A DNA stretch of 64,000 bases from Nocardiopsis_B sediminis (GCF_042650565.1 NZ_JBHSBH010000001.1:72487-136486), one strand, 5' to 3'; shown: positions 7,605 through 17,802, counted from the first letter of the stretch. Notes: generated by a model not told the origin, from the letters alone. Program-made: numbers and translations.

Positions 7605-8516
7605 TCACCCGCCCAGCCGGTCGACCGCCTTCAGGGGCGAGCGCGCGTGGCGTGCCAGGTCGCGCCAGGGGTCGGCGGCGGCGCGGTCGCCGATGGTGCG
7701 CACCGTCCACGCGCGCGCCGACTCGACGCCGTCCAGCTCGTCCCAGGCCAGCGGGGTCGCCACCGGCGCCCCCGGCAGGGCGCGCACCGAGTACGGGGCC
7801 ACGGCGAGCTGCGCGTAGCCGTTGCGCAGGTAGTCGATGAACAGCCGCCCCCGGCGCCGCTGCTTGCGCACGTGGGTGGTGAGGTCGCCGGGCCGCCGGG
7901 CCGCGGCCGTCTCGGCGACGATGTGGGCGAGGTCGCGGGCGTGCCAGGCGTCGATCTCGGGCCGTATGGGCGCGACCACGTGCAGGCCGCGCGATCCGGT
8001 GGTCATGACGTAGGCGGCGAGCCCCAGCTCCTCCAGCACGGCGCGCACGTCGCGGGCGGCCCGGCGGGCCGCGGCGAAGTCGTCGCCCGCGGGGTCCAGG
8101 TCGAGGATGATCCGGTCGGGGCGGCGCAGGTCGCCGGCCCGGCTCAGCCAGGGGTGCAGCGTGATGGCGGCCTGGTCGGCGAGCCAGACGAGGGTGGCGG
8201 CGTCGTCGCAGACGATCATCTGCGAGGTGCCGCCGTGCTCGTGGGGCACCTCGGCCGACGCCACCCAGGAGGGGGCGAATCCGGGGCGGTTCTTGACGTA
8301 GAAGCCCTGCCCCTCGGCCTCGATGCCCTCGGGGAAGCGCTGGAGCGCCAGGGGCCGCCCGCGCAGGTGGCGCAGCATCGCCGGGGCCACCGCGCGGTAG
8401 TAGCGGGCGAGTTCGCCCTTGGTGACGCCGCCCGCGCCGAACAGCTCCTTGCCCGGCCGCTGCACGGTGACGGTGCGGCCGCCGGCTTTCAGCGTCTCGG
8501 CGGCGGGAGCGGGCAC
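7605..8516 (-). CDS. ligD: LigD-type DNA polymerase/primase domain protein (NHEJ)
   Basis: 303 residues forming a stand-alone LigD polymerase domain of the archaeo-eukaryotic primase superfamily. Diagnostic stretches include ARYYRAVAPAMLRHLRGRPL, RIILDLDPAGDDF (metal-binding Asp pair), TTGSRGLHVVAPI (family GSRGLHV) and GRLFIDYLRNGYAQLAVAPYSVR. In bacterial end joining this domain adds (ribo)nucleotides at breaks held by Ku. Ligase and nuclease domains are absent; a separate ligase lies at 9622-10584. The GTG start at 8516 has AAAGGGGA upstream. It is divergent from ku with only 86 bp between, so both promoters share that space. Confidence 0.93.
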   Translation of the reverse strand: MPAPAAETLKAGGRTVTVQRPGKELFGAGGVTKGELARYYRAVAPAMLRHLRGRPLALQRFPEGIEAEGQGFYVKNRPGFAPSWVASAEVPHEHGGTSQMIVCDDAATLVWLADQAAITLHPWLSRAGDLRRPDRIILDLDPAGDDFAAARRAARDVRAVLEELGLAAYVMTTGSRGLHVVAPIRPEIDAWHARDLAHIVAETAAARRPGDLTTHVRKQRRRGRLFIDYLRNGYAQLAVAPYSVRALPGAPVATPLAWDELDGVESARAWTVRTIGDRAAADPWRDLARHARSPLKAVDRLGG

Positions 8517-8558
8517 CGGATCCCCTTTCGGTCTTTACCCCTATGTTCGGACGATTTA

Positions 8559-8570
8559 CCCGATATCGGG
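8559..8570. promoter_or_regulatory. 12-bp palindrome between ligD and ku
   Basis: CCCGATATCGGG is perfectly palindromic and central in the divergent ligD/ku intergenic region. It is a possible operator controlling both genes. Only the symmetry and position support it. Confidence 0.35.
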
Positions 8571-8602
8571 CATGGGGCACATGAGAGGACGGGAGGTGGG
8601 CC

Positions 8603-9580
8603 ATGGCATCGCCGGTGTGGAAGGGGTCGCTGTCGTTCGGCCTGGTGAACGTGCCGGTACGGCTCTACGGGGCGACCGAGCGCCACGGGGTGCGCTTCCA
8701 CCAGTTCGAGCGGGGCACCTCCGACCGGATCCGCTACCGCCGGGTGAACGAGCGCACCGGCGAGGAGGTGGCGCCGGCCGACATCATCAAGGGCGCCAAC
8801 GTCGACGACAGCGACGAGTACGTGGTGCTCGAACCCCAGGAGCTGGAGTCCATCGCCCCCGGCCGCTCGCGGACGCTGGAGATCTCGGCGTTCGTCCCCG
8901 CCGGCGCGGTGGAACCCCTCTGGTACAACTCCACCTACTACCTGGCCCCCGACGCCAAGACCTCGGCCAAGCCCTACAACCTGCTGTGCGCCGTCCTGGA
9001 GCGCGCGGAGCGGGTGGGGGTCGCCCGGCTGGTGATGCGCGAGCGCCAGCACCTGTCCGTCATCGGCCCGCAGAACGGGGTGCTGACGCTGAGCACCCTG
9101 TGGTGGGCCGACGAGGTGCGCGACCCCGACGAGGTGCTGCCCGCGATCCCCGAGACCGATCTCGCCGGGCGGGAGATGGAGCTGGCCGGACAGCTCATCG
9201 AGTCCATGGCCGAGGAGTGGCGGCCCGAGGCCTACAGCGACGCCTACCAGGAGCGGCTGGGCGAGCTGATCGACGCCAAGCACGAGGGCCGCCGGCTGCG
9301 CTACCGCGACGAGGGCCCGCCCAAGCCGCGCACCAACGTCGTGGAGCTGACCGAGGCGCTGCGCGCCAGCCTCGGCAGCGGCACCGGGACCCGCAAGGGC
9401 AAGGGGCGCAAGGCGGGCCGCGCCGCGGCGCCGCGCCAGGCCCCGCCGGTGTCGGAGATGTCCAAGACCGACCTGTCCCGGCTGGCCGCCGAGCTGAAGG
9501 TGCCCGGACGCTCCAAGATGTCGCGCGCCGACCTGGAGAAGGCCGTCTCCCGCGCGCAGCGGGAGACCGCCGCCTCCTGA
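8603..9580 (+). CDS. ku: Ku DNA end-binding protein
   Basis: 325 residues. The bacterial Ku core begins at once (MASPVWKGSLSFGLVNVPVRLY) and includes HQFERGTSDRIRYRRVNERTGEEV and AKPYNLLCAVLERAERVGVARLVMRERQHL. The homodimer rings DNA ends and recruits the ligase/polymerase. After residue ~260 there is a basic linker (GTGTRKGKGRKAGRAAAPR) and then a small helical SAP/Rho-N-like domain (MSKTDLSRLAAELKVPGRSKMSRADLEKAV), an extra DNA-binding module seen in some actinobacterial Ku proteins. GGAGGTGGG stands just upstream of the ATG. Divergent from ligD and convergent with ligC. Confidence 0.96.
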   Translation: MASPVWKGSLSFGLVNVPVRLYGATERHGVRFHQFERGTSDRIRYRRVNERTGEEVAPADIIKGANVDDSDEYVVLEPQELESIAPGRSRTLEISAFVPAGAVEPLWYNSTYYLAPDAKTSAKPYNLLCAVLERAERVGVARLVMRERQHLSVIGPQNGVLTLSTLWWADEVRDPDEVLPAIPETDLAGREMELAGQLIESMAEEWRPEAYSDAYQERLGELIDAKHEGRRLRYRDEGPPKPRTNVVELTEALRASLGSGTGTRKGKGRKAGRAAAPRQAPPVSEMSKTDLSRLAAELKVPGRSKMSRADLEKAVSRAQRETAAS

Positions 9581-9621
9581 CCGGCGCCCCGGACGAGCAC
9601 GGGGCCACTGGGGACGCCGCC

Positions 9622-10584
9622 TCACGTCTCCAGGTCCAGCCCGGTGGGGACGTCGGCGGGTCCCACATCGGAGCGGGGCCGCAGGTAGGGGACGACGTGG
9701 CGCCAGCGCCCGGCCGAGACCGCCGGGTCCGGCTCGACCTCCACCACCACCTCCGGCTCCACCCGCACATAGACCACGGGCTCGCCGGTGCCCCAGGCGG
9801 GCGCGAGCCGGCGCGGCCAGGGATGGTCGTCGCCGGCCTCCCGCAGCAGCCCGGACAGCCCGTCCTGCTGGGCCCGGGTGAGTTCGGCGGTGCGCCCGGC
9901 GATGCGCAGCTGCCCGCTCGCGGGGTCGGGGCGGCCCAGGATGAGCGCGCTGGGCCGGTCGGTGCGGCCGATGACGCCGCCCACGATGGCCTCGGTGGTG
10001 ATGCGGCGCTTGAACTTGAGCCAGTCGCGGCGGCCGGGCGCGTAGGCGCGCCGGGCGTCCTTGACCATGAGCCCCTCCAGCCCGACCCCGGACAGCCCGT
10101 CGAACCACTGGCGGGCCACGATGGCGCGGGAGGTCTGCCAGCCGAGCATCAGGCGCGGGTCGTGGACGCCGGCGAACAGCTTCTCCAGCCGGTCGCGGCG
10201 GTGGGCCAGCGCGCTCTGGGTGAGGTCGGCGCCGGTCAGGCGCAGCAGGTCGAAGGCGATGAAGTGGGCGGGCTCCTCGTCGGCGAGGCGTTCGGCGGTG
10301 GACAGGGAGGCACGGTTGCGGCGCTGGAGGGCGTCGAAGTCGAGCCCCTCCCCCGACCAGCGCACGATCTCGCCGTCGAGGGTGGTGGCGTCGGGCAGCG
10401 CTGCGAGCAGCGACCCTGCGACCTCGGGGAACCGGGCGTCGAGCCGGCGCCCGGACCGCGATGAGATGCGGATCCGGCCGCCATCGCGCTCGGCGATGGC
10501 GCGGAATCCGTCCCATTTGGGTTCATACCGCCAGTGGACACCTTCGGGCAGGGTCTCCACGGTTCGGGCGAGCATCGGTCGCAC
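9622..10584 (-). CDS. ligC: ATP-dependent DNA ligase (LigC/LigD ligase type)
   Basis: 320 residues. The adenylation lysine lies in motif I (EPKWDGFRAI). Motif III follows (TLDGEIVRW ... HFIAFDLLRL), then motif IV (GLEGLMVKDARRAY) and motif V (WLKFKRR). The C-terminal OB-fold region covers residues ~210-300. With no polymerase or nuclease domain it matches LigC-type enzymes. With Ku and the LigD polymerase domain it completes a three-gene non-homologous end-joining set in which the usual LigD multidomain protein is replaced by separate chains. GTG 10584 is used; an in-frame ATG at 10575 would give a protein three residues shorter, and no clear ribosome site decides between them. Confidence 0.92.
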   Translation of the reverse strand: MRPMLARTVETLPEGVHWRYEPKWDGFRAIAERDGGRIRISSRSGRRLDARFPEVAGSLLAALPDATTLDGEIVRWSGEGLDFDALQRRNRASLSTAERLADEEPAHFIAFDLLRLTGADLTQSALAHRRDRLEKLFAGVHDPRLMLGWQTSRAIVARQWFDGLSGVGLEGLMVKDARRAYAPGRRDWLKFKRRITTEAIVGGVIGRTDRPSALILGRPDPASGQLRIAGRTAELTRAQQDGLSGLLREAGDDHPWPRRLAPAWGTGEPVVYVRVEPEVVVEVEPDPAVSAGRWRHVVPYLRPRSDVGPADVPTGLDLET

Positions 10585-10644
10585 GGGGGTGGACCTGCCC
10601 GGCCGCGCGGGTCTCAGCGGGGCTTTGGGCCGATCCTGGAACGA

Positions 10645-11283
10645 TCATTGCCCGGCGTTGGCCCGGGCCGCGGGCGGGCCGGCCGCGGCCCCCGCAGCAG
10701 CGGGTGCGGCGATGCCGTTCTCCAGGGTGCGCACCACCATCTGGGCGACCCCGTGGCGCGGGAGCACGCCCTTGTCGACCAGTTCGCAGCCGGTGTAGAC
10801 GAGCGCCCACACGGTGTTCTGGATCCAGACGTCGCTGACACCGGGGTCGAAGACGCCGTCGGCCTGGCCGCGCCGGATGAGGTCGAGGAGGTAGTCGTCG
10901 TCGCCGGGGCCCTCGCAGGCGGTGTCGGCGGGGCCGTAGGCCTCCAGCAGGGCGGGGTCGGCGAACAGCAGCACGAGGCGGTCGCCCACCTCGACCATGG
11001 ACGCGACCACCCTGCGCATGGCCTCCAGCGGCGGCCCCTCGTGGGGGCGGGCGTCGGCCGCCGCCCGGTCCAGCCCCCGGAGGGAGTCCTCGACCAGGGC
11101 GCGCAGCAGGTCGTCGCGGTCGTGGAAGTAGCGGTGCAGCGTGCTGCGCCCGACCTCGGCGGCCTTGGCGATGTCGGCGAGCGTGGCGGCGCGGTCGCGG
11201 GCGAGCACGGCCGCCGCGGCGTCGATGATGGCGCGCCGGGTGCGGCCGCGTGCGCCGGTCCGCTCACTGACTGGGCTCGTCAT
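10645..11283 (-). CDS. TetR-family repressor
   Basis: 212 residues from ATG 11283. The N-terminal helix-turn-helix (ATLADIAKAAEVGRSTLHRYFHDRDDLLRALV, residues ~35-65) is a standard TetR DNA-binding domain, followed by a helical ligand domain. It is divergent from an ABC exporter with a 20-bp operator-like palindrome between them. The likely job is repression of the exporter and itself, relieved by an exported compound. The ligand is not predictable. A longer reading frame upstream exists but runs through the operator, so the shorter start is preferred. Confidence 0.88.
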   Translation of the reverse strand: MTSPVSERTGARGRTRRAIIDAAAAVLARDRAATLADIAKAAEVGRSTLHRYFHDRDDLLRALVEDSLRGLDRAAADARPHEGPPLEAMRRVVASMVEVGDRLVLLFADPALLEAYGPADTACEGPGDDDYLLDLIRRGQADGVFDPGVSDVWIQNTVWALVYTGCELVDKGVLPRHGVAQMVVRTLENGIAAPAAAGAAAGPPAARANAGQ

Positions 11284-11335
11284 GCACGGCAAGGTACCAC
11301 GCGGCTTCCCCGTACTGAACCACCGGGAAATAATA

Positions 11336-11355
11336 ATGGGACATGAATGTCCCAT
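11336..11355. promoter_or_regulatory. TetR operator candidate
   Basis: ATGGGACAT-GA-ATGTCCCAT has nine-base perfect arms and a two-base centre. It sits in the AT-rich divergent promoter region between tetR (start 11283) and the exporter (start 11409). Size and symmetry suit a TetR dimer site. Confidence 0.65.
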
Positions 11356-11408
11356 AGTGGTAATCTCCGGTTTTGTTCCTGAACATCGATCCACGATCGG
11401 AGTATGCG

Positions 11409-13256
11409 GTGGAAACCGACACGGGCCCCCGGCCGGACGACCTCCCGGTCCGCTGGCCCAACCTCAGGCTGCTGTGGTCGTTCGTCCGGCCGCACCGGTG
11501 GGTGCTCGCAGTGGGCATCGTGCTGGGGCTCGTGGCCACCGGCACCCAGCTGGCGACACCGCTGGTCACCAAGGAGATCCTCGACGGCCTGGCCGGGGCC
11601 GCGCCCATCGCCCCCTGGGTCGGCGTGCTGGTGGCGCTGCTGGTCGTCGGCGGCGTCGTGGGCCTGGTGCAGTGGATCATGATGGGCCGCCTGGGCGAGC
11701 AGGTCGTCCTGTCCGTGCGCACCTCGATGGTGCGCCGGCTGTTCCGGGTGCGCATCGAGGAGCTGTCCGGCCGCTCCAGCGGGGAGTTCGTCACCCGCGT
11801 CACCTCCGACACCGTCCTCATGCGCGAGGCAGTGGCCTCCAGCGTCGTCTCCTTCGTCAACAGCATCGTCGGCCTGGCCGGCGCCCTGGCGCTCATGGCG
11901 ACGCTCGACCTGGTCCTGCTGGGGGCCATGGTCGCCGTGATCGTCGTGGTCACGGTCCTGATCTCGGTGCTCATGCCGCGGCTGGCCGAGGCGCAGAAGC
12001 AGGCGCAGGCCGCGATCGGGCGCATGGGCGCCGCGCTGGAAGGGGCGATGCGCGCCATCCGCACCGTCAAGGCCAGCCGCGCTGAGGAGCGCGAGTCCGA
12101 CCGGGTGGTCACCGAAGCCGAGGAGTCCGCCCGGCAGGGGATCCGCGCGGTGCGCATCGAGGCGGTGGCCTGGACCATCACCGGCACCGGCATCTCGGTG
12201 GCGATCATGCTGGTCCTGGCGATCGGCGCCTATCGGGTGAGCGCCGGCGCGCTCGCGGTCTCGGCGCTGGTCGCGTTCCTGCTCTACGCATTCCAGCTGA
12301 TGATGCCGGCGATGGAGCTGTCGCAGGTGGTCACCTCGCTGCAATCGGGCGTGGCCGCGGCCGCGCGGATCTCTGAGGTGGACCGGCTCGGCGTCGAGCC
12401 GGCGGCGCCGCGTACCGCCGCCGGTCCCGTTGCGGACGGGGGCAGCGGCGGGCCCGGTGGAGGCGCCCGCGGGCCGGGCGCGGGGCGGCGCACGGCGCCG
12501 GGGCCGGTGCTGTCGTTCCACGGGGTGACCGCCCGCTACGCCCCCGGCAGCGCGCCCGCGCTCGACGGGGTGACGGTGGACATCGCGCGCACCGGCCACA
12601 CCGCGATCGTGGGGCCCTCGGGGGCGGGCAAGACCACGATGTTCTCGCTGATGCTGCGGTTCCTCCAGCCCGAGCACGGCCACGTCGCGCTCGACGGCGT
12701 GCCGCTGGCGGACTGGCCGCTGGCCGAGCTGCGCCGGCGCATCGCCTATGTGGAGCAGGAGACCCCGCTGGTGCCGGGCACCCTGGCCGACAACCTGCGC
12801 TACACCCACCCCGGGGCCGGCGACGACGACCTGTGGGAGGCGCTGCGCGCGGTCCGGCTCGACGAGCGGGCGCGCACCCTGGAGCAGGGGCTGGACACCT
12901 CGCTGTCGACGGCGGTCATCTCCGGCGGCGAGCGGCAGCGCATCGCGCTGGCCCGCGCGCTGGTCTCCGACCCCGAGATCCTGCTGCTGGACGAGGCCAC
13001 CGCGCAGCTGGACGGCCGCACCGAGGCCGCGATCCAGCACTCGATCCGCGGACTGGCGGCCCGCGGGGCGGTGGTGACCATCGCCCACCGGCTGTCGACG
13101 GTGATCGACGCCGACCGGATCATCGTCCTGGAGGCGGGCCGCCCCCGCGCGGTGGGCACCCACGCCGAGCTGCTGCGCACCGACGGGCTCTACCGCGAGC
13201 TCGTCACCGCCCTGCGCATCGCCACCCCCGCCGCAGAGCCCGACCCGGCGGTCTGA
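11409..13256 (+). CDS. ABC exporter (fused membrane and ATPase domains)
   Basis: 615 residues. About six membrane helices occupy residues ~25-310 (for example WVLAVGIVLGLVATGTQL and LAVSALVAFLLYAFQLMM). The nucleotide-binding domain follows: Walker A GPSGAGKTT near residue 402, Q-loop YVEQETPLVPGT, signature SGGERQR near 505, Walker B EILLLDEAT near 524 and the H-loop in TIAHRLSTV. This is the half-transporter layout of drug/lipid exporters, acting as a dimer. A Gly/Pro-rich linker joins the two halves. GTG 11409 is chosen because GGAG lies seven bases upstream; an in-frame TTG at 11373 has no ribosome site. Likely controlled by the divergent TetR. Confidence 0.92.
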   Translation: METDTGPRPDDLPVRWPNLRLLWSFVRPHRWVLAVGIVLGLVATGTQLATPLVTKEILDGLAGAAPIAPWVGVLVALLVVGGVVGLVQWIMMGRLGEQVVLSVRTSMVRRLFRVRIEELSGRSSGEFVTRVTSDTVLMREAVASSVVSFVNSIVGLAGALALMATLDLVLLGAMVAVIVVVTVLISVLMPRLAEAQKQAQAAIGRMGAALEGAMRAIRTVKASRAEERESDRVVTEAEESARQGIRAVRIEAVAWTITGTGISVAIMLVLAIGAYRVSAGALAVSALVAFLLYAFQLMMPAMELSQVVTSLQSGVAAAARISEVDRLGVEPAAPRTAAGPVADGGSGGPGGGARGPGAGRRTAPGPVLSFHGVTARYAPGSAPALDGVTVDIARTGHTAIVGPSGAGKTTMFSLMLRFLQPEHGHVALDGVPLADWPLAELRRRIAYVEQETPLVPGTLADNLRYTHPGAGDDDLWEALRAVRLDERARTLEQGLDTSLSTAVISGGERQRIALARALVSDPEILLLDEATAQLDGRTEAAIQHSIRGLAARGAVVTIAHRLSTVIDADRIIVLEAGRPRAVGTHAELLRTDGLYRELVTALRIATPAAEPDPAV

Positions 13257-13303
13257 CCGGGCCGGGCCGGGCCGGGCCGGGGCGGGCGCCCTGGCCCGGC
13301 CCG
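13253..13303 (+). terminator. Long hairpin at the end of the ABC exporter gene
   Basis: Perfect 16-bp stem (13253-13268 with 13288-13303) that includes the stop codon, with a 19-base loop. It lies before the convergent lipoprotein gene. Confidence 0.6.
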
Positions 13304-13352
13304 GTCAGGGAGTCGACCCGCAGCAGCGCAGCACCCCTTCCCCGACGGTCAT

Positions 13353-13871
13353 TCAGCCGGCATCCGGCGCCTCCGGTTCGACCTGCGCCAACCGCACGAC
13401 CACTTCGTCGCCGTTCACCCCGAGATACCACAAGCCCAATTCATTGATGCCGTGGGTGGGGTCCTGGTCCGGGTCGGAGGGTACGCTCGGGTCGACCTGC
13501 ACGAAGGCCATGTCGGTGTCGGGCATGTCCGGGTACGACCCCGCCACGGCGATCTCCGTGGGGGTGACCGTGGTGAAGGTGAGACGCGCGACCCTCTGGT
13601 CGCCGTCCAGGTGGATGACGTCCCCCTCCGAGACGAAGACCTCGCAGTCGCCGTCGGCACAGGCATCCAGATCACGCCCGTCGGCCGCCTCCGGCGCGGG
13701 TGGAGATGCCTCGGGCGAGGACGGCTCCGCTTCGGGGGACGGAGGCGAGGACGACGGTGCGGCGTCCCCGGCCGCATCCGGCGTTTCGGACGACGAGCAT
13801 CCGGCGGTGGCGACGGCCGCAAGCGCGCCCGCGATCAGACTTCGGGTGATGGTCATGTGGCTCATTGTCAT
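13353..13871 (-). CDS. Putative secreted lipoprotein
   Basis: 172 residues from ATG 13871. A short N-terminal basic/hydrophobic segment (MTITRSLIAGALAAVATAGCSSS) ends in a lipobox-like TAGC, predicting lipid attachment and display outside the membrane. A Ser/Pro/Glu/Ala linker (residues ~35-75) leads to a ~95-residue acidic beta-rich domain (DACADGDCEVFVSEGDVIHLDGDQRVARLTF ...). The Cys pair in DACADGDC may form a disulfide. No family is recognised. Three possible ATGs lie within 16 bases and the start is uncertain by a few residues. Confidence 0.65.
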   Translation of the reverse strand: MTMSHMTITRSLIAGALAAVATAGCSSSETPDAAGDAAPSSSPPSPEAEPSSPEASPPAPEAADGRDLDACADGDCEVFVSEGDVIHLDGDQRVARLTFTTVTPTEIAVAGSYPDMPDTDMAFVQVDPSVPSDPDQDPTHGINELGLWYLGVNGDEVVVRLAQVEPEAPDAG

Positions 13872-13920
13872 GACACAGCGGGCAACTCGAGGTGGATGGC
13901 CGGAAACGGCCATCCGGTAC

Positions 13921-13962
13921 GCACCCGGGGGGCGGGCGCCGCGGCGCCCGCCCCCCGGGTGC
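13921..13962. terminator. 42-bp perfect palindrome (terminator of the ABC-F gene)
   Basis: A fully self-complementary 42-bp sequence with no loop mismatch. It begins GCACCCGGGGGG and mirrors around CGCG at 13940-13943. It starts 20 bp past the stop of the ABC-F gene on the minus strand and lies upstream of the lipoprotein gene. A terminator is the simplest reading. Confidence 0.6.
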
Positions 13963-13982
13963 CCCCCCGTGGCGGCCGCGGG

Positions 13983-15656
<1,674 letters not shown>

Positions 15657-16271
15657 AGGCCACCTCCTGGTTCATGGGGAGGCGGGCCTCGTGGGGCGCC
15701 GTGCGCAGCGGTGGGCCATCGGGGGCCGGGACGTGTGCCGGAGCCGACATCGAGGCCACACCGAATGGGTTCGGGCACCCGCCGGGCCTGGGCCGCGCTC
15801 CCCTTGGGGACGGGCCGCCGCGGACGCGGGTGGTGGTCTCGATGTCACTTGCGCACGTCCGAAGGGTACGGGCCGCGCCGGTGTGCGGGCAAGCGGTTTT
15901 CGCCGTGTCGCCCAGGGGGCGTACCGGACAGGTCGCACACATGGGGTGAACAGGGCGTTCATCGCAATTGCGGTGTTTACCGGTTAATGACCAAATTAGC
16001 GACGAACGACGCTTCCGCCCCCTCTGCCCGGCCTGCATCGCCGACGCGCAGCGGGCTCCCGGGTAATCCGCGGGTAACCGCGGGCACCACACCCCGACCC
16101 TTCGGTCCCGAATGCACGATTTTGACCTGATTGCAGCGTGGCCATCTGCGCCGTACTTTCACGATAAGGAGTCGTTCGACCACGTTTTGTGTTGACGTCC
16201 TGATCAGACCCAAAGTGTCTGATCGGAACCAACTGTCCGATCTGAGGTATCTCGACCAGATGGGGGCCACC
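15657..16271. other. Long divergent leader region (ABC-F / polysaccharide deacetylase)
   Basis: This ~615-bp region holds no convincing gene. On the minus strand a short ORF could start with ATG near 15962 (MNALFTPCVRPVRYAPW...), just after an AT-richer patch (15970-16005) that may hold the ABC-F promoter. That leaves ~300 bp of transcribed leader. The layout would suit attenuation by a leader peptide, but no clear anti-terminator was worked out. The plus-strand part carries the repeat cluster at 16192-16242. Confidence 0.35.
16192..16242 (+). promoter_or_regulatory. Nested GATC-type inverted repeats upstream of the deacetylase
   Basis: TTGACG at 16192 resembles a -35 box. Directly after it, GATCAGAC (16202-16209) pairs with GTCTGATC (16217-16224) over seven bases. 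The overlapping GATCGGA (16221-16227) pairs with TCCGATC (16236-16242). The middle element can pair with either side, so this is either a multi-site operator or a switchable RNA hairpin. Confidence 0.4.
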
Positions 16272-16277
16272 GTGGCA

Positions 16278-17759
16278 ATGCGCATACCGAACCGCACGCG
16301 CGCCGTGCTGAGCACCTGCGCCGGACTGGCGCTCCTGGCGACACCCGCCTGCCACTCCGGAGGCTACGGCGCCGCAGGAGACGACCTCGTCACCGTCGCG
16401 CCCAAGTGGATCAAAGGCGCCCAGATGCTGGCCGAGCGCGCCGAGCACGGCGGCGTACGCGTCAGCATCGAGTCCCCGTCGGTCCCCGGAGCGCGGACGT
16501 TCACCAGCGAGCTGCGCACCATCATGGCCGAGACGCAGACCGAGTTCCTGACCCGCGGCAAGAGCGAGGGCGACGCCGAGCTGGACCAGAAGGCGACCTT
16601 CCTGGCGGCCACGCCCGACGTGCTGGGCGCGCGCGTGGTCAGCACCCGCACCACGGCCACCGGGACCGAGGAGTCGGGCACCACCCGCTGGTACGACACC
16701 GCCAAGAAGACCGTGCTGCCCTGGACGGCCCTCTTCAGCGACGAGGCCTCGGTCACCGTCGCCGGGGCCGAGACTGCGCGGCGGCTGCGCGAGCAGCACG
16801 GGGTGGACGAGGAGGGCCTGCCCGCGGGGCTGCCCACGGTCTCGCCCGAGGAGCCGCAGCTGCCGGCCGCGCCGAAGGCGGTGGCGCCCAAGGACGCCGA
16901 GGGCCTGGCCGCGAAACTGGCGGACTCGCCGCTGGACGACATCGGCTTCACCTCCTCGGGCGCCCTGGCGGTGAACTTCAGCCCGGGCGAGATCCCCGGC
17001 CGCGACGAGAAGGTCCAGGTCGTGTTCTCCAACGAGGGGACCGATCCCCTGCTCTCGGAGTTCGGGATGATGGTGCGCGACGCGGCCAAGACGACGCCCG
17101 AACAGAAGGTGGACCTCGGCGGGTCCGCCGCCGACGCGCACAAGGGGCCGGGGCTGGACTGCTCGCGCGTGCCGTGCGTGGCGCTCACCTTCGACGACGG
17201 GCCCGGCGAGTACACCGAGGGGGTGCTCGACGAGCTCTCCAAGTACTCGGCGCGGGCCACGTTCTTCGTGCTGGGGACCATGGTGCGGGAGATGCCCGAT
17301 GTGGTCGCGCGCACCGCCGAGGCCGGCCACGAGATCGGCAACCACACCTGGGACCACGCCGACCTGTCGGGGGTGTCGGAGTCGGGCGTGCGCAAGGACC
17401 TGGCGCGCACCTCCGACGCGATCGAGAAGGCCGCGGGGGTGCGGCCGGCCGTCATGCGGCCCCCCTACGGCTCCTACGACGAGGCCACGCTCAAGGCCAT
17501 CGGCATGCCGGCGATCCTGTGGGACGTCGACACGATGGACTGGCAGAGCCGCGACACCAAGAAGATCACCGACATCGCGCTCAAACAGGCGGCGGAGGGC
17601 AGCATCGTCCTGATGCACGACATCCACGAGCCCAGCGCCAAGGCGCTCCCGGGCATCCTCAGCGCCCTGCACCAGAAGGGCTACCACTTCGTCACGGTCT
17701 CCGAGCTCTTCGGCGACGGCGGGATGAAGTCGGCGATGGCCTACCTGCGCCGCGAATGA
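16278..17759 (+). CDS. Secreted polysaccharide deacetylase (NodB domain)
   Basis: 493 residues. A basic N terminus and hydrophobic stretch (AVLSTCAGLALLATPAC) form a signal peptide. The Cys at 25 could be lipidated, but TPAC is a poor lipobox. The middle (residues ~40-290) resembles the RsiV/PdaC-like DUF3298 region. The C-terminal NodB domain has the catalytic Asp pair (ALTFDDGPG, ~302), the metal-binding His pair (HEIGNHTWDH, ~352), RPPYGS (~394) and a final LMHDIHE. It likely removes acetyl groups from peptidoglycan or another cell-wall polymer outside the cell. Start: ATG 16278, or GTG 16272 with closer spacing to a GGGGG site. A hairpin follows the stop. Confidence 0.88.
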   Translation: MRIPNRTRAVLSTCAGLALLATPACHSGGYGAAGDDLVTVAPKWIKGAQMLAERAEHGGVRVSIESPSVPGARTFTSELRTIMAETQTEFLTRGKSEGDAELDQKATFLAATPDVLGARVVSTRTTATGTEESGTTRWYDTAKKTVLPWTALFSDEASVTVAGAETARRLREQHGVDEEGLPAGLPTVSPEEPQLPAAPKAVAPKDAEGLAAKLADSPLDDIGFTSSGALAVNFSPGEIPGRDEKVQVVFSNEGTDPLLSEFGMMVRDAAKTTPEQKVDLGGSAADAHKGPGLDCSRVPCVALTFDDGPGEYTEGVLDELSKYSARATFFVLGTMVREMPDVVARTAEAGHEIGNHTWDHADLSGVSESGVRKDLARTSDAIEKAAGVRPAVMRPPYGSYDEATLKAIGMPAILWDVDTMDWQSRDTKKITDIALKQAAEGSIVLMHDIHEPSAKALPGILSALHQKGYHFVTVSELFGDGGMKSAMAYLRRE

Positions 17760-17762
17760 CGC

Positions 17763-17802
17763 GCAACGGGCGCCTCCGCAGGTGGCCGGGGGCGCCCGTT
17801 GC
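17763..17802 (+). terminator. Hairpin after the deacetylase gene
   Basis: Twelve-bp perfect stem (GCAACGGGCGCC with its complement) and a 16-base loop, starting four bases past the stop codon and well before the next start at 17881. Confidence 0.6.
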
